Shown: positions 1 through 10,173, counted from the stretch's first letter. The stretch: 64,000 bases of DNA from Platycnemis pennipes (GCA_933228895.1 OW121852.1:127901544-127965543), one strand, 5' to 3'. Translations and numbers: made by a program. The notes: a model not told the origin generated them from the sequence alone.

Positions 1-330
1 CTATTTTCATTGACGTCAATGAACACCGGTGCACTCCTGAGAGCGTTTATCAACTCGCTTTGGTGGCTCCATTTAAGTGTCTCTCTCAGTGGTGTATATA
101 GTGGAAAATTTTCATTCAGAACCGTGTTAAGGCTATAAAATGGTGCATTGCTCATATCCTCGGATTAATGTACCTCATATCTCTGTCGAGATATTTTTTT
201 ATTTTTATGTTGAAACAGCATTCTGTATAATATTTTGTGTTAGAAATAATTTCAGTACTAAAAAAATTGGGTGTTGAAAGCTTTTTTTAGCTACGTGTTT
301 ACATATACATTCGTAAAAGAGGGAAAACTT
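1..330. other. Unassigned non-coding sequence
   Basis: AT-rich sequence with no convincing reading frame, RNA gene or recognised repeat. Confidence 0.4.
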
Positions 331-560
331 GCGTGAAGGTTTCTCGGTTCCTCCAACCGGGTTATTGCGTCCATGTCCGCCGACGTTTCGATTCCCGACT
401 CGGTCGTCGTCTCCAGGGCTTCTGAATGCCATTTTGCCAAAATTGTTCTCCTTATATACCTTTCTCCTGGGGTCAGGTGTCTTCTGTTTGGTCAATGGAA
501 CAGTCTTGACGAGAGTGTGTGAGAGAATAAACGGCTCGTTTAGAGGTTTTTTGTATTATT
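331..560. mobile_element. Degenerate terminal repeat of a Penelope-like element
   Basis: The stretch around 345-480 follows the same layout as the terminal repeat of the Penelope-like element at 58341: a CACCGGG/AACCGGG-like start, then CCGACGTTTCGA, a short inverted pair, a CCAGGGC/TCAGGGC block, and a TATATACC-type segment before GGTCAGGTG. Read on the minus strand it would be a hammerhead-like core, but the expected CTGANGA box is CTGGAGA, so that core is damaged. No RT or endonuclease frame lies beside it. I read it as an orphan terminal repeat of a related, older family. Confidence 0.5.
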
Positions 561-589
561 CGTTTTCGTAAAACAAGACAGCAGTAGAG

Positions 590-1497
590 AGGCAAGCATA
601 AAGAAAGGAGTGAGACAAGGCTATGCACTGTCTCCCGTATTATTCAGTGTCTGCATCGAGAAAGCCTTCCAAGAAGTCAAAGAAAAGTCTCCAGGAGTGA
701 ATATCCACGGGGAAAAAATCAGCATACTGTGATTCGCCGACGAAATAGCAGTCATGGCAGAAACGGAAGGAGATTTAAAGAAGACACTAAGAAATATGGT
801 AAGGATATTGGCCAGATATCATCTGAAGATGAACAAAAAAGATAAGGTATTGGTATGCAGTAAGAGAAAATAAACCAGGACCAATGTTAAACTAGGAAAA
901 TAAAAACTTGAGGAGGTAGAAGAGCGCTGTTACCTGGGAAGCCATGTAACCAGTGATGATGAAGCTAAAGAGAAATTGTCAGCAGAATTGCCCAAGCGAA
1001 AAGGGAATTTTACCAAAAGAAGATCGTGCTTACAGCTGCAAATACAAGCATAGAAGTGAGGTAACATTTCATTAGAAATTCCACCTGGAGAATTTTACTA
1101 TATGGCAGCGAAGCATGGACGATAAGCAGCAGAGAAGTCGAGGATGGAAGAATTTGAAACGTGGTGCTACGTAAGAATGATGGAGATAATATGGACCAAC
1201 CGAGTGACAAACGAAGAGGTCTTCAGAGGAGTGTGAGAAAAGAGAAGTGTACCGAATACCCTAAAAAGAAGATTGGACAACTTGATCGGCCATATCTTGA
1301 GACACGATGGCCTGATGAAGACAATCGTCGAGGGAAAAGTGAACGGGAATAATGTAAAAGGCAGGCCTCGTTTGAGATACATGGAGCAAGGATGTAAACG
1401 AGAAGAATTACGTCATAATGAAAAGGTTGGCCGATAGAAAAATCGAGTGGAGGGCTGCGTCAAACCAATCCTAGGATTGTTGACCGATGATGATGAA
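590..1497 (+). pseudogene. RTE-like LINE reverse transcriptase, C-terminal remnant (family C)
   Basis: Translating the + strand gives the second half of a LINE reverse transcriptase and its tail, broken by several stops and frameshifts. Recognisable blocks are GVRQGYALSPVLF (expected GxRQGCxLSPxLF), a damaged catalytic box FADEIAVMAE (expected FADD) preceded by a stop at about 730, KLEEVEERCYLGS, MEEFETWCYVRMMEI, and the tail IGHILRHDGLMKTIVEGKVNG. The tail ends near 1490 in a short GAT repeat. The mutated catalytic box and the stops make it dead. At least five other copies of this family's 3' end occur in the window (8.5, 20.1, 33.0, 36.7 and 42.8 kb), all on the minus strand. Confidence 0.85.
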
Positions 1498-2205
1498 TCG
1501 TCGTACTCAGCGATCGGCAGTTGGGTGGTGACATTCGTGTGGGCATACACCGTTGTGGTGCGCACCTAAAGGGCCCAAGGGGTCCCAGGGGCCTGTCGTG
1601 TACGTACACGTCTCATACGCTGGCATGAGCGTGACTTGTTTGTGACACGGAGGTTTCCCATGTTCGAAGAATCCGAAGAAGGCGTTCCATTAAGTATACC
1701 GTAGTTGACAGTGGAAAGAACTGTGGGCTCGGTTTAATCAAATCGAGAGATCCTTTGGATAACTTGCTGAGAAACTCCATTGTCTTAAAAAAAGATCTTG
1801 TTTTAATGATGTTCTTTCTAAATTTGAAGGTAGAGGGGGAAAATCTTGGTTCATCTATCACTTTTAACGGTGTGAAATATGTTTTTAGAGATATTATGAC
1901 GTGGGAATGTCGTGGGAAGATTGTATTGCTTGACCCGTCTTCCCCTGCATTTCAGGAATTGCCGGAGCCTGGATAAGAACCGGAGAGGTCTCCGGGAGGA
2001 ACTTGTAAGTGGCCAACTGCACTCATCCACTCCCGAGAGGACGGAGGGACGGCTCCACGGTAAGATTTCATTCGCGTTTTGTGCGTACTAAGTTATTTCC
2101 GTGTGATTTCGTGCTGTGCTAAAATAGTTAACCGTACCGCCATTAACGAAAATATTTCGCTCCGAAAATCCGATTATCATATTGTCAGACACCGAATTAT
2201 GGATA
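1498..2205. other. Unassigned non-coding sequence
   Basis: Contains an open frame at 1755-1976 (73 codons) with no recognisable domain and no splice context; not supported as a gene. No repeat recognised. Confidence 0.35.
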
Positions 2206-2453
2206 TACATCTACGCAATACCCTGCGAGCCACCACGAGGGTGTGTGGCACGGGGTGAAGGTCACCAAACATGCGCTATTGACATGCAACCAGGCTAGTA
2301 ATGGAAACATGTTAGATAATAGGGTCATATGCATCTAGATGGTTAGTATCTGCATAGTAATAAAGGGATTACTGGTTATTATGTCATTTATCTAAATGTA
2401 TTGTTATGTATTTACCTATCACTCATGGGTTAGTAATGTTAATACGTTCATCA

Positions 2454-2463
2454 TACACTACAT
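2454..2463. repeat. Target-site duplication, left copy
   Basis: TACACTACAT, repeated at 5168-5177. It flanks the RTE-like LINE and lies within the family A LINE. Confidence 0.8.
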
Positions 2464-2690
2464 TATTATTATTATTAGTATTATACCAATGAATTTAGGT
2501 TTAAATGGACATTTTTAATTCCTACCACCCCCTAAATTTCACTCGATGTCCCTCTTCAGCCACTCATACCTCCTGCCACCCATCATTCCATCCAAGCTAC
2601 CCGTTTTTTCCTCCCTCTTCCCCGCTTATCCAACGCTCTTCCCTCAATCACCTCCTTCAAAAGACCATCCCCTTTTATTACCATTTCCAT

Positions 2691-3106
2691 TCACACCTTC
2701 TGCCTTCTCCTAAGTCCATCTATCATTTTTCTTTCCTCTCTTACCAATTCTAGCACTTCATCGTTCGTCTTGCTTTCGACCCACTTTCTCCATCCTTCTC
2801 CACTCCATCTCAAAAGACGTAAGTCTATTTTCATCTTCTTTTCGCAAAAACCACGTTTCCGCCCCATATGGTGCAACGCTATATTAAACATATTTCTAGT
2901 CTTTTCTTCACTTCCCTACTCAACGCCCCTGTCATTAGTTCACGCCTACGAGTAAAAGCTTCTTTTGTCAATGCGATTCTACTTCTCACTTCAATGCTGC
3001 TATACCCTTTTTCTTCCAGCACACTACCTAGATACCTAAATTGCTCTATCTGCTCTAGCTTCTGACCACCTACTTTTATCGTTATCTTGCCCTTTTTGTT
3101 CTTCAA
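2691..3106 (-). pseudogene. LINE family D, region C-terminal to RT
   Basis: Minus-strand fragments in two frames. The first has KLEQIEQFRYLGSVLEEKGY and the stretch RIALTKEAFTRRRELM, the conserved block downstream of the RT catalytic core in RTE-type LINEs. The second has NIALHHMGRKRGFCEKK and TNDEVLELV. A frameshift near 2890 separates them. Confidence 0.75.
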
Positions 3107-3164
3107 ATCGCATTACTTTCGTTTTCTTCTGGTTCATCTTCATCCCGTATCTTTCGCACTGTCC

Positions 3165-3852
3165 CTACAACGCATCTAACATTTTTTGCAAGCCACGGGC
3201 TGACTGGCTTGCTAGCTCTTGGTCATCCGCAAACCTCACTGATTTTATCAATTTCCCCCCGACCTTTACTCCAGCCTCCAGCTCATCCCAAGCCTCTCTT
3301 ACCATTTCCTCCGAGTATATGTTGTAAAGTACTGGCGATAACGGACAGCCCTGTCTAATTCCCCTCCCTATTGTGGCCCAATCCGATTCTCCATCGGCTA
3401 CTCTCACCTGCGCCTTCTGCGCCTTGTATAAATTCCGGATCAGTATTTCGAAATCAACAAAAAATGCGAATATATCCTGATTGCATTCTAGATTCCTTTC
3501 CACTAGTAATCTCATCACTGCTATCGCATCCCGAGTGGCCCTCCCCTTCCGAAATCTAAACTGATCCTCGCCTAGAAATTCGTTTGCTCTTTTCCATTCT
3601 CCTATTTTGGATTCTAAGCACTACCTTTGCCGCATGAGAAATCAAACTTATCGTTCTATAGTCTTCACATTCTTTTGTCACCCTCTTTTTCGGTATAGGT
3701 ATCAGCACGGTTTTTACAAAATCATCCGGCCAAGACCCCTCCTCATATATTCTACGAAAAAGTTGATAAAATCTATCCCTTCCCCCTCTTCCTAGGTTTT
3801 TCAGAAGCTCAGCTGGGACGTTATCTACCCCCACCGTTTTACCTGCCTTCAT
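3165..3852 (-). pseudogene. LINE family D reverse transcriptase core
   Basis: Two minus-strand open segments, 3852-3556 and 3518-3165. The first has the RT fingers motif MKAGKTVGVDNVPAELLKN and VLIPIPKKRVTKECEDYRTI. The second has GRGIRQGCPLSPVLYNIY and the catalytic box VRFADDQELAS, where the two aspartates are intact. The segments are in different frames, so the enzyme is not made as one protein here. Confidence 0.85.
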
Positions 3853-4195
3853 TTCTCGCAGTGCCTTCTCTATCTCACTATCCAGTATTCCGGGGCCACG
3901 TCATCCTGATCTACGTCCTTTTCCTCTTCTATGTCAAAGCTCCTAGGCCTTTTTTAGCTATCATACAGTTCCTCAACATATTCCCTCCAACGACGCTGCA
4001 TATACTCTGGTTTCATTGCTAAATTTCCCCTTCTGTCTTTGATGCACGGGACCGTTTTCCATTTCTTGATTCCCGATAACATTCTAATCATTGAGTGTAG
4101 ACTTTCTCCTTCTCTCTGGAGTGTCTCTATCTCCTCGCATTGTCGACTTTTCTCTTTCTGTCTTTGTTTTTCTCCTAAGCCTATTATTAATCTCC

Positions 4196-4600
4196 TTATA
4201 ACACCTTTTGCCTAGCTCTGTACATATTTACATTTTTCCATTTCCTTCTTTTCTCGATCCTTTCCATCATTTCTGCTGTTACCCATGGTTTCTTGATCCT
4301 CCTAGCGTCTACTTTTCCTATTGTTTTCATTACATTCATTGCATTCAATACAACTGCTACTCCTCGCTGCCTCTCTTCCCCTCCTCTGTATATAATCCTG
4401 TACTTTTCACTCCAGAAGTCCCCGTGGTCTCTCCATCTTACTTCGCTCAATCCCAACAAATCGATCTCTCCCCTCTCCATTTCACGCTTAATGTTTTCTA
4501 GTTTTCCTGCCCTTAGCATTGTTCTAACGTTCCATGTCCCGATCCTTAGCATTGTTTCTCTCTTCTCTGGTTTCTTCTTCTTCACCACTGCTGCTGCCAT
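4196..4600 (-). pseudogene. LINE family D endonuclease, internally deleted
   Basis: Begins with a Lys-rich leader, then LRIGTWNVRTMLRAGKLENI and LLGLSEVRWRDHGDFW, the N-terminal motifs of exonuclease-endonuclease-phosphatase fold LINE endonucleases, including the metal-binding Glu of the SEVRW box. After GVAVVLN the sequence jumps to KPWVTAEMMERIEK, which normally lies after the endonuclease. The catalytic Asp-x-Asn and Ser-Asp-His boxes are missing. Confidence 0.8.
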
Positions 4601-4974
4601 TGCCGCTGTCTTTCTTTTCGGGCAAGGATTTCGTGAGATGACAGAACGCAGAGTCCTTGCTTACCCTGCTGCCGGGCACGGCACACGTCCCACTAATTTG
4701 GTCCCGGGCCCCGTAGTTGCCAGGATTCAATTCTCTATTGTTTAAGTCCATTGTGTTTTTGGGAGAGTTTAATTGAGGTGGTTTCCCGTTGCCTGCCGTT
4801 AAATAGTGTTTTTAACGTGACACCATCACTTGTTAGGTCACCCCACTGGGGTCAGACGCCTTCTCACAGCCGCCTCACTGAGGAACAGATGCTGCGAGTA
4901 CGGTGCGTGGACTACCTTTCGTCAGGCTCCTACTCTTCAAACCATCTGGCATGGGTGTAGGGTCACCAGCAATA

Positions 4975-5050
4975 TCCTGATTGGGAAGTCTCGGCGATCG
5001 ACACCTCTCTCTCTCTCGGAGCACTAAAAGGGGGGAGTGGGAGAGAAGGC
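4975..5050 (-). repeat. LINE 5' UTR segment shared with the host gene leader (arm 1)
   Basis: The reverse complement of this segment is the same as 5983-6065 apart from the lengths of a CT-dinucleotide run, a two-base difference beside it, and a G homopolymer. Arm 1 is inside the 5' UTR of the family D LINE, arm 2 just upstream of the host start codon. Both read in the same sense relative to their own transcription unit. Confidence 0.9.
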
Positions 5051-5167
5051 ACCAGCAAGCAAGCACGTGGAGCAATATTAGTTGCTTCCGCTTGTGCAGC
5101 TCTAGGGGTCACAGGAACACTCAAGCCCCAATCTCACCACGGCAAGGCGTAGTCCATGGGGAAGGGG

Positions 5168-5177
5168 TACACTACAT
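5168..5177. repeat. Target-site duplication, right copy
   Basis: TACACTACAT, matching 2454-2463. Confidence 0.8.
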
Positions 5178-5375
5178 AGTACTCTAATAATATTTCACCT
5201 ACCTGTACCTTAGTTATGTTGCCTATTTTGTTTTCTTATAGTACGATGGAAATATGACATTTTGAATCTATCGGTAAGACTATTTCTCTAATCTTATTTG
5301 TCTGTTCAAATCTAGCATATTGAGCAGGGTTTAAAAAAAAAAATATATATCTAACATCTAAGGAAAGCTATCCAT

Positions 5376-5869
5376 TTTAAATCCGTTAAAAATTATACGG
5401 CGAGCGTTGAATGCCTACGACCAAGTGATCCTTTAAGTGCGTAGCTATGTATTCTAGTGCGGTCCATTCTAAGTGTAACTTTCGTTTGTTAGGCTTGCGA
5501 TCGGTCGATTGATAGATGCTTTAATTTGTGTGGAAAAGGCTGCTATGATCGATATGTCCGACCATATTTCGAACAGCATTTTCACTATCTGATGATAACT
5601 AGAAGTACCCAGCGTGCTTCGTTAGGGACCTGGGGTGAAGCTGGAAATGTGCGAATTTTGAAATGCCGCTTGAATGCCGTATAGCATGAAGGAGGAAAGG
5701 AGTGCGATACCGATAGGTATAATGTTGGTAACTGCGCAAAATTATTCATATTTTTATTGAAATGCGCATTATTATGCAACTTCGTTCCGTACCGTTTCTA
5801 AGTAAATATTACACGCAGCGTCATTTTTTTGTCCATTTGATTTCCAACGATACCGCGTTGCCCCGTTTG
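5376..5869. other. Upstream flank of the host gene
   Basis: AT-rich, no recognised repeat and no supported reading frame. It may hold distal promoter elements of the gene starting at 6162, but no TATA box or initiator could be assigned. Confidence 0.35.
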
Positions 5870-6161
5870 CGGTCTTTGGGGAGGGGATGTGGAGGGAGGG
5901 GGTGTGGCGGCAGAAGAGGAGTCTTCTCCCGTGCGCCCTCGCTTCCCAGCCAGTCGCAAGTGGAACGTCTTCCAAGACGGTCGCCTTCTCTCCCACTCCC
6001 CCCCCTTTTAGTGCTCCGAGAGAGAGAGAGAGCAAGTGTCGATCGCCGAGACTTCCCAATCAGGAGCAGAGCGAGGCTCCGTTGGATCTGCGCCTGCCGC
6101 ACCTCGTTCCGAAGCGCGGCCGTGGAATTGCCAGCCGCCGCGAAGTTGCTCCGTCGGCGAG
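5870..6161 (+). promoter_or_regulatory. GC-rich promoter/5' UTR of the chitin-binding-like gene
   Basis: Base composition rises sharply here compared with the AT-rich flanks, with many CpG dinucleotides, a CT/GA microsatellite at 6017-6032 and the LINE-shared block 5983-6065. From the shared block to 6161 there is no ATG, so the first ATG of a transcript starting in this region would be the one at 6162. The transcription start itself cannot be placed. Confidence 0.45.
5983..6065 (+). repeat. Host leader segment shared with LINE 5' UTR (arm 2)
   Basis: Near-identical inverted copy of 4975-5050, ending about 97 bp before the start codon. Differences are confined to the CT run, the two bases beside it, and the C homopolymer at 5998-6006. 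No similarity continues beyond either end, so it is a discrete shared block. Confidence 0.9.
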
Positions 6162-6206
6162 ATGCGGTCCCTGTCGCCGCTCCTCCTGCTCGCCCTCTGC
6201 CTCTCG
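6162..6206 (+). CDS. Exon 1: start codon and signal peptide
   Basis: Encodes MRSLSPLLLLALCLS, a short basic start followed by a Leu-rich hydrophobic core, as in a secretory signal peptide. The exon ends exactly at TCG followed by GTGAGAG, a good splice donor, leaving phase 0. The ATG has a purine at -3 (GAGATGC) and no ATG lies in the 180 bp upstream. In the same frame the sequence is open upstream but has no earlier ATG, which decides the start. The signal cleavage site is probably encoded at or just after the exon 1/exon 2 junction (LCLS|VAEA). This assignment depends on exon 1 joining the phase-0 acceptor at 30270/30271. Confidence 0.7.
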
Positions 6207-6227
6207 GTGAGAGTGACCTTCTGCATT

Positions 6228-6547
6228 CCCTGGAGGAGTTGTGTTTGAAACGGCCGAGATTATCTCGAATGGGTAACCAAGGAGTCACGTGGTACGAGCA
6301 CGATTAATTCGTAAATTGGGTTTGCTTGAATCGCTCATTAAAATCTCACTTCACTTGGGTTGTTTGCATCCGTATTCGAGAATAGAGCTCCCGGGTGAGA
6401 AAAACTGGTGTAAACAACGAATGAGATCATCAGCGGTTAAAATACTGCAAATTTGCGAGCCATTTGTGTTTGTACCACGTGACTCCTTGGTTACCCAATT
6501 CGAGATAATCTCGGTCGTTTCAAGCACACTCAAACACACTCCCAGGA
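6228..6547. repeat. Inverted repeat just inside intron 1
   Basis: Arms 6245-6295 and 6472-6523 are reverse complements over about 51 bp with one mismatch and one indel; weaker similarity extends them to 6228 and 6547. Each arm contains the palindrome CGAGATTATCTCG. The spacer is about 176 bp. It may be a small fold-back transposon. It begins 22 bp after the exon 1 splice donor. Confidence 0.85.
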
Positions 6548-6762
6548 AACAGCGGCCACGCTCTTTCCCGGAGGACTCCTGCTCTGTAGATTAGAGGTTT
6601 TAAACAGTTGCAACTTAGTACTCAGTGAGCTCTGCTGTCACCTACCAGGTCGGCCGTCGTTCCGCTTACTTTGTGAAGGTAGAAATCCTGTCAGAATCAC
6701 TTAGATTAGTGTCTGATGGGAGGTTTACTGCAATGACGCCAATTTGCCTCGGGTGATGTTCC

Positions 6763-7092
6763 TTTTTGTAGTTGTTCGGGGGAAGCGACCGACAACATAG
6801 GCCATTTTATCCCGACGAGAGAGTTGGTAGAGACTAGGAAAAGGTAGGAGTTTTCAGGGAACAGAGAAAGGGTGGAGAGTAGCCCGACATTGGCGTTAGC
6901 CTGCTCTTAACGAAAGACGCCAAGGGGACCACGGCTTAACGTCCTATCTTACGGACGGCGTACTAAACTCGAAGTCATCTCCAGAATGCTCTCAAGTAGG
7001 GACCAGGTATACCAGTGAGAAATCAGCGTTGGCCGGGATTCGAACCCGGGATGGGAGGCCTGTACTCCACCTACCACCCTAACCCGATCCTC
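6763..7092 (-). mobile_element. tRNA-derived SINE (family B), minus strand
   Basis: The minus strand starts with a tRNA-like head whose B box reads GGTTCGAATCC, preceded by a degenerate A box, then the family body with GGACGTTAAGCCGTGGTCCC, CTCTCCACCC and CCCTGAAAACTCCTACC. GATGTTCC at 6755-6762 and 7093-7100 is a candidate 8-bp target duplication. More diverged than the copies at 9868 and 45809. Confidence 0.85.
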
Positions 7093-7100
7093 GATGTTCC

Positions 7101-7916
7101 CTTGTTATATTCTGGAGTGAATCACTGGGATGTGCTCGATTTCATTTCAGGGGCTGTTGTAGAACGAGGATAAACTATTTCGCAATTAATTTCTAATTCC
7201 CTCTTTGCCGCCTCAAACCGAGAATTATTAAAAAATTGGCGCTGTGAAAATGGTTAAGTTGTATTTTGGTTGAGTATCGATGTTGTTGTATCGTTCGAGA
7301 GTTAACAAAGAAACTTCAACTTCAACCAAAATGTGTTATTGAAACGAGCTTTCGAGACATGGAAAATTTTACTTATCTCTGCAAGTTCAGGATTGAGTAG
7401 AGAAGGTACGAGCCTTAGCAAGAATATGTGAGTGAATGTGCCAGCAATAGGTTCATCATCCGATGAGGCACTTGCGTTCGCTAATAGTAATATGAGAAGA
7501 CAAATGTTCCTGGTGCTCTATAGTCTGAGGTTGTATCACACCGTCTAATCTATTCCGTGCCGAAGTTGGACTACAAGCCCGCGACCTGCGTCGGCTAAAA
7601 TCGATGCCCATGTTGCGTGGCCTGCGCTTACCGAATGCCTATTACAGCCGAAGCTTGCATTCAGTAATTTATCAATCGTCCTAATTTTTTTCTCTTTGAC
7701 CTTTTTATTTACACCGATGTTATTTGATAAAATTCGGTTGTGTAGAGTTAAATGGTGTAAACCTATTTCCTCGCCAAACTTTATGGCCATGTAGTTTCAC
7801 AAACCCTACATATATTCCAAATTACAGAGTCGTGCGGACGTATCCCAGTAACACGTGAATTCGAAGCCGTGACTTGAGTTCTATTTCTATCTAAATGTAC
7901 GATACTATGCAGGTAT
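7101..7916. other. Unassigned intron 1 sequence
   Basis: No recognised repeat or gene. A minus-strand open frame at 7545-7790 has no recognisable domain. Confidence 0.35.
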
Positions 7917-7917
7917 T

Positions 7918-8448
7918 GGGTGCTTTCGATTTGCGGCTACAGCTGGCGATAGACGGCGATCGCCAAGCCGCAGTTCTTTCGATTTAGCTGGGTCGTCGTC
8001 TATCGCCGGCTGCCGGTGACTCTCTGCTCCGAGGAGAGCCGAACAGATGAAAAGCTATTGGCGTAATATGACGTCACGTCAACCAATGTAACAACAAAGT
8101 GTCAACAATATTTTTTTGTAAACACGTAGACACAGGAAAGGTATTTACGGCATTTATCAATCAGAACCCCAAAAAATACTGTTATTGCATTCCACTAACA
8201 TACGAAAATAATTACTAAAATTAATCACAGTACCTTTTACCGAGCAAAATTGGTGAATTGTATGGCTGATTCAAACTTTACCTGACGATCCCCTTCGTTG
8301 CTACTTTCTTATTTACCTTCCAATTCACTAAACTGACTGCGCAAGCGTGAAAAGCCGTTGCCAGTTGTTTCATTTCATTTGCATCCAGGCGATCGACGGC
8401 TCCTGCGTTGGATAATCGGCTATCGCCGCACCTAAATGAAAAGCACCC
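7918..8448. mobile_element. Candidate MITE with GGGTGCTTT inverted ends
   Basis: Left end GGGTGCTTTCGATTT and right end (reverse complement) GGGTGCTTTTCATTT form imperfect terminal inverted repeats; both ends also carry GCGATAG/GCGATCG-rich subterminal palindromes. ATT flanks both sides and could be a 3-bp target duplication. About 531 bp with no coding capacity, so non-autonomous. Confidence 0.6.
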
Positions 8449-8449
8449 A

Positions 8450-8640
8450 TTTTATCATCATCGTAGCGTTGTTCATCAACATGAGTCAACAATCGATTGG
8501 TTTTACACAGCTCTCCACTCAATTCTCCTAGCAGCTAACATCTTCATATTTACGCGATTCTTCTCTTTCACATCCTCTACTACTTGCTCTCTATATCTCA
8601 TACGAGGCCTTCTTTTGTTATTCTTCTCATTCAGCGTTAT
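8450..8640 (-). mobile_element. LINE family C 3' fragment
   Basis: Minus-strand copy of the family C tail: ATCATCATCG at the 3' end, then AGCTCTCCACTCAATTCTCC, CTCTTTCACATCCTC and CATACGAGGCC in the same order as at 20140 and 36670. 5' truncated. Confidence 0.75.
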
Positions 8641-9858
8641 TATGATTTACAAATCATCGAATCGAAGTATAGCGTTTACGAAGGTATCGTATGCCGAGCT
8701 TGAGAGTGGTGTCTATACTTTTTTTTTATTTTCTTCTCATTAATTATCCGTAAGTAGTCTAACCTATGAAGATATTGGAGAGGTCTGATGCTGGAGACTC
8801 CGACAAAGAAGGATTAGTCGAGGGAACTTTCTCAGCTTTTCTGGTTAACATCTGGAAGATAAACCGAATGTTAGAAGTGGTCCGATGGACACTGAATGTT
8901 ATTAAATCTTTTCGAGCGTTCGGTAAAGGCGGGACGAGGAACTACCTTTCGCAGAACCCACTGATGAGCTCAGCTGTGAAAAATGTAAGAGATTTATACC
9001 CGTATTAGATTTTGCAGGTTTTTCGCCCTTTGCACAATAATTCAAACATTTTAGGTGAACTATTTGGGCATCACTCTACCTTTCCAATCCATCATTAAGG
9101 GGGAATCATATTTGAAATGCTTTAGCACAGTGCTGAAGAGACTGGGATTTAACGAACGAATTGCGGGAAAGTGTTCGAGAGAAAAAGGAAAAGTTTCTAG
9201 CGAAACTTATTTCAACTGTAGCCGTGTCGCCCACGCGGTAACATTAGGGGTAAAGGAAAAATACGATGTAACAGTATTAAAAATTCTTTCGTCTTAAATT
9301 TGTCATCTAGCCACAGGCGAACAACCGGTTTTGCATTATCGAAGACTAAAAAAAAATCATATTGCTTGTAGTATGGTGTAGCCGATTCAGTTGCACATTA
9401 ATAACAGCTACATTAGTTAAAGTATTTTTATGTGAAAGCGTGCCCCATTGATAAAGGATACATATCGTGGAAATGTACTGCAGAGGGGTACGCAAGTAAG
9501 AGGTTCAGAACCGCTGACGTAAAGTGCTGTGTACTTTGGGATAACGATATTGTTGGATGATTTGAATAACGTTTTTCGACGAACGGATACATTTCGACGT
9601 ACAAATTCAACTTGCGGGCTAGATCTTGAAACACAACTCGTTCTTATGACGAGAAGTTTCTGCAATCTGTCAGTTAAGGGACGTTAAAGATCAGAAGATC
9701 AGCAGATCCAGGCTTGATGTAGTGGAAGATATCCACAAATGAAAAACTTTACATTATCACTTTTCCACAGATTAAATAATCACACTAAGCGTTTCACTCA
9801 CTCACTCACAAGTCCTGATGCAAGAGACAAGAACACCTGTTGGTGCTGCATCCAGCAG
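8641..9858. other. Unassigned intron 1 sequence
   Basis: Open frames at 8766-9008 and 9055-9297 have no recognisable domain and no supporting splice context. No repeat recognised. Confidence 0.35.
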
Positions 9859-9867
9859 CACTTCCAT

Positions 9868-10173
9868 GGGGTTCGGGTTGGTGTGGTGGCTAGAGTAGAG
9901 TAGAGCCTCCCATCCCGACGGCCCGGGTTCGATTCCCGGCAGTGGCGGTATTCCAGTGGAAAACCGGTCCCCACTTGAGTGCCTAGTGGAGGGCATTTCA
10001 GGTTCAGTACTCCGTCCTTCGGGTGGGACGTTAAGCCGTGGTCCCCTTGGCGCCTGTCGTTAAGAGTAGGCTAATGCCGACGCCGGGTTTCTCTCCACCC
10101 TTTCTCCATTCCCTGAAAACTCCTACCATTTCCAAATTACGCTGTCGGTTGCCTCCCCTGAATAACTAACTAA
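9868..10173 (+). mobile_element. tRNA-derived SINE (family B), full length with target duplication
   Basis: Flanked by CACTTCCAT at 9859-9867 and 10174-10182, a perfect 9-bp target duplication. The head has an A-box-like GTGGCTAGAGTAG and a B box GGTTCGATTCCC, followed by the family body and a tail of AACTAACTAAC. The head is a SINE promoter (RNA polymerase III type), not a functional tRNA: it lacks a convincing cloverleaf. Confidence 0.9.

Larger units (their letters stand above)
2464..5167 (-). mobile_element. RTE-like LINE (family D), nearly full length but decayed
   Basis: A minus-strand LINE bounded by a 10-bp target duplication. Reading 5' to 3' on the minus strand it has a 5' UTR (5167 to about 4600), an apurinic endonuclease start (4600-4196) with a large internal deletion, reverse transcriptase blocks (3852-3165), a C-terminal region (3106-2510) and a short ATT/AAT microsatellite tail at 2464-2485. 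The deletion joins GVAVVLN directly to KPWVTAEM, removing most of the endonuclease, and frameshifts separate the RT pieces, so it is inactive. The clade is inferred from endonuclease and RT motifs typical of RTE-type insect LINEs. Part of its 5' UTR (4975-5050) is nearly identical to the leader of the host gene 1 kb away. Confidence 0.85.
2206..5375 (-). mobile_element. CR1/L2-like LINE 3' end (family A), split by a younger LINE
   Basis: Two pieces, 2206-2463 and 5178-5375, are collinear with the 3' UTR of the family A LINE at 18186-18560. The left piece carries the family tail (CTACATCTAC, then TACCCTGCGAGCC and GGTGTGTGGCA) and runs to CATACACTACAT. The right piece resumes at CACTACATAGTAC and continues through ATTTCACCTACC, TTCTTATAGTACG and CATTTTGAATCTATC, all present in order at 18366-18460. 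The 2.7 kb between them is the RTE-like LINE, so this copy is older. It is 5' truncated and has no coding capacity. Confidence 0.8.

Noticed and set aside
5762..6307. Long overlapping frames on both strands across the promoter
   Set aside because: GC-rich DNA rarely holds stops; none has a domain, and only the short signal-peptide frame makes sense with downstream exons.
9868..9945. tRNA genes at SINE heads (also 6763, 18925, 31901, 34452, 45809)
   Set aside because: A and B boxes are present but no convincing cloverleaf; each is followed by a repeat body or LINE tail and several have target duplications.
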